Below the pieces are notes generated by a model that was not told the DNA's origin, did no database searches, and was given only the letters and a program-made list of their open reading frames with translations. DNA of 6,752 nucleotides from Alcaligenaceae bacterium (GTDB lineage: Bacteria > Pseudomonadota > Gammaproteobacteria > Burkholderiales > Burkholderiaceae_B), in the NCBI GenBank assembly GCA_012511095.1, contig JAAZGT010000313.1, positions 1 to 6,752 of the forward strand, written 5' to 3'. The translations under genes and the position numbers were made by a program. Of the stretch, positions 4,873-6,752 are shown piece after piece; position 1 is the stretch's first letter, and every line of letters begins with the position of its first letter.

Positions 4873-6752
4873 ATGATTCAAAAAGTGCTTGCCGGTGAGG
4901 ATGATCACCAATTCAGTGAGTCTTGGATGCGTCCTATTTATCAGGACCTAAGCCAGGATGAGGTCGCCAAATTGCGTCTGGCCGTTGAGTGGGCAGAAAG
5001 GCGTCTTGCTGGCAAGGTGATGTTTACTGCAGAACCTTGTATACGGCATGCCAAAGGCGTATTGCATTCTTTATCGTTGCTACAAATGGACGTCACGTCC
5101 ATGGTAGCGGGGATTTTAGCCGCATTACCTGAAAGTGAAGCCCCCCAAGAGGGGCATGAAATTCGTCAAGAAATTCTTGATTTATTTGGTCTTGAGGTGC
5201 TTAATCTAGTCCAAGGTACACGCACCTTAGTTCGTATTGGCGCACAAGCAGCCTTAGCCGAAAGTACTGATAGTGGCCAAGCCAAAGATCAACAAGAGAT
5301 GCTCCGTAAAATGCTGCTGGCTTTGGCGAGTGATTTGCGTATTGTGATTTTGCGTTTAGCATCTCGTCTACAAAGCTTGCGCTGGTATAGCGAGTCAAAA
5401 CGTCAGTGTCCGATTATTTTGGCACAACAGACTCGTGATATTTATGCGCCGCTTGCCAATCGTTTGGGCATTTGGCAAATTAAATGGGAGCTCGAAGACC
5501 TTTCGTTGCGTTTCTTAGAGCCTGAGATTTATCGAGATATTGCTAATAAATTAGAGGTTCGTCGTGTTGAACGCGAGCAGTTTGTTCAAGACTTTATTGA
5601 TAAATTAAATAAAAATCTTGAGCAACTTAATATTAAATCTGAGGTATCAGGTCGCGCTAAACATATCTATAGTATCTACAACAAAATGCGCAACAAAAAT
5701 CTCTCATTTGAAGAGATCTATGATTTATTAGCGATCCGCATTATTACTGAGACTGAGCGTGATTGTTATACCGTTTTATCGTTGACGCACTCATTGTGGA
5801 CGCCAGTCATGGATGAGTTTGATGACTATATCGCAAGACCTAAACCAAATGGTTATCGTTCCTTGCACACAGTAGTACAAGATGAGGGTGGGCGTAATTT
5901 TGAGGTGCAAATCCGCACTCAAGAAATGCATGAGTTTGCCGAATATGGTATGGCAGCACATTGGCGCTATAAAGAATCTGGTCCTAAAGGGGGCGCTACT
6001 TCTGCTTCAAGTTTATACGATAGACAAATCTCTTGGATGAGGCAGTTATTGTCTTGGCGTCGCGAAGAAGGTATTTCGGAACATGAGGCCTCTAAATTAC
6101 AGGAGCAGGTGTTACAAGCTGAGGATCCGCAACTGATCATGACTGATGTGGTTACGGCTGATTCCAAATCGACTAAGGGTGATGATGCAGATGCACTACA
6201 TGATTTGAGCTCCTCTACTGGCACATCACCAACAGATAAAGGTGTTGCCGCTAAAAAAGGTGCAGCGCCTAAAAAACCTAAACCAGAAAAGCCTGATTCA
6301 GGTGCAGAGTCTGCACCATCGCGCATTTATGTCTTAACACCACAAGCTCGAGTCATTGAGTTGCCCGAGGGCAGTACGCCTGTCGATTTTGCGTATCGCT
6401 TGCATACAGACTTAGGTCACCGCTGTCGTGGGGCTAGGGTTGATGGGCAGTTGGTTTCTCTCAATACCCCTTTACAAACGGGTCAAACAGTTGAGGTTAT
6501 TACTGCTAAGTCGGGAGGTCCGTCACGCGATTGGCTGACGCCGCAATTAGGTTATTTGGCTAGTCCAAGAGCTCGAGCCAAAGTGCGTCTTTGGTTTAAT
6601 GCAGTTGAGCTACAAAAGCGCATAGCAACGGGTCAAGATCTTGTAGAAAAAGAGCTACAACGACTCGGCAAAACAGCTACCAATCTTGAGCAATTAGCTA
6701 ATAAATTAGGTTTTAGTCATGCCGAAGACTTATATGTTTCGGTGGCTAAAGA
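4873..6752 (+). CDS. relA: RelA-type (p)ppGpp synthetase (3' end outside window)
   Basis: RelA makes (p)ppGpp from ATP and GTP/GDP on stalled ribosomes and triggers the stringent response. The frame runs from ATG 4873 to the right edge, 626 residues; about 110-120 C-terminal residues (rest of the zinc-finger/ACT region) should lie outside. The N-terminal hydrolase-like domain is degenerate: where active enzymes carry the HD motif it reads ILAALPES (81-88), so hydrolysis is not expected. The synthetase domain is intact, with SGRAKHIYS (259-267), EFDD (315-318, the ExDD signature of monofunctional RelA rather than RxKD), RPKPNGYRSLHT and AAHWRYKE (ending at 368). A long low-complexity linker precedes the TGS domain (about 484-545). 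RDWL and LGYLASPRARAKV then match betaproteobacterial RelA. The start has a poor Shine-Dalgarno site, and the next in-frame ATG is residue 19. Confidence 0.95.
   Translation, partial: MIQKVLAGEDDHQFSESWMRPIYQDLSQDEVAKLRLAVEWAERRLAGKVMFTAEPCIRHAKGVLHSLSLLQMDVTSMVAGILAALPESEAPQEGHEIRQEILDLFGLEVLNLVQGTRTLVRIGAQAALAESTDSGQAKDQQEMLRKMLLALASDLRIVILRLASRLQSLRWYSESKRQCPIILAQQTRDIYAPLANRLGIWQIKWELEDLSLRFLEPEIYRDIANKLEVRRVEREQFVQDFIDKLNKNLEQLNIKSEVSGRAKHIYSIYNKMRNKNLSFEEIYDLLAIRIITETERDCYTVLSLTHSLWTPVMDEFDDYIARPKPNGYRSLHTVVQDEGGRNFEVQIRTQEMHEFAEYGMAAHWRYKESGPKGGATSASSLYDRQISWMRQLLSWRREEGISEHEASKLQEQVLQAEDPQLIMTDVVTADSKSTKGDDADALHDLSSSTGTSPTDKGVAAKKGAAPKKPKPEKPDSGAESAPSRIYVLTPQARVIELPEGSTPVDFAYRLHTDLGHRCRGARVDGQLVSLNTPLQTGQTVEVITAKSGGPSRDWLTPQLGYLASPRARAKVRLWFNAVELQKRIATGQDLVEKELQRLGKTATNLEQLANKLGFSHAEDLYVSVAK

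Noticed and set aside
5201..6326. Minus-strand frames at 5201-5398 and 5967-6326 within relA
   Set aside because: Both are shadows of the intact relA frame. The second mirrors the low-complexity linker and TGS start.

Overview
The window reads as chromosomal DNA of a betaproteobacterium. The best fit is a low-GC member of the Alcaligenaceae (Pelistega/Oligella/Taylorella-like), because the proteins look like shortened, A+T-richer versions of Bordetella/Achromobacter homologues. This assignment comes from remembered family sequences, not from a search. The window is fully packed with genes. There are six: phaZ, fpr, fdxA, pncB, a flavodoxin-fold gene and relA. The first and last run off the window edges. 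I see no tRNA, rRNA, CRISPR array, insertion sequence or phage gene.

Left part (1-2857, minus strand): fdxA, fpr and phaZ are transcribed leftwards in that order. FdxA is a 7Fe ferredoxin and Fpr is a ferredoxin-NADP+ reductase. They are 12 nt apart and form an obvious NADPH/ferredoxin electron-transfer pair. After a 72-nt gap with a small hairpin comes phaZ, an intracellular poly(3-hydroxybutyrate) depolymerase. Its catalytic domain (about residues 1-405) is complete with Cys, Asp and His in place. It continues into an Ala/Lys/Glu-rich tail of at least 145 residues, which ends in a 48-bp tandem repeat that reaches the left edge.

Middle part (2858-4748): pncB (nicotinate phosphoribosyltransferase, NAD salvage) diverges from fdxA across a 146-bp promoter region that holds a perfect 12-bp palindrome. 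It converges on a flavodoxin-fold (FMN reductase-like) gene on the minus strand, and the two stop codons overlap.

Right part (4749-6752): a 124-bp divergent intergenic region contains a perfect TATAAT box, nested hairpins and a 10-bp palindrome. It leads into relA, a (p)ppGpp synthetase with a degenerate hydrolase domain, intact synthetase and TGS domains, and an unusually long low-complexity linker. The C-terminal part of relA lies beyond the window.

The common theme is redox and starvation metabolism: storage polymer mobilisation, NADPH/ferredoxin electron flow, NAD salvage and the stringent response. This is a neighbourhood of known families, and I do not see a new multi-gene system. The most unusual element is the repeat-built, charge-patterned helical tail on the PHB depolymerase.
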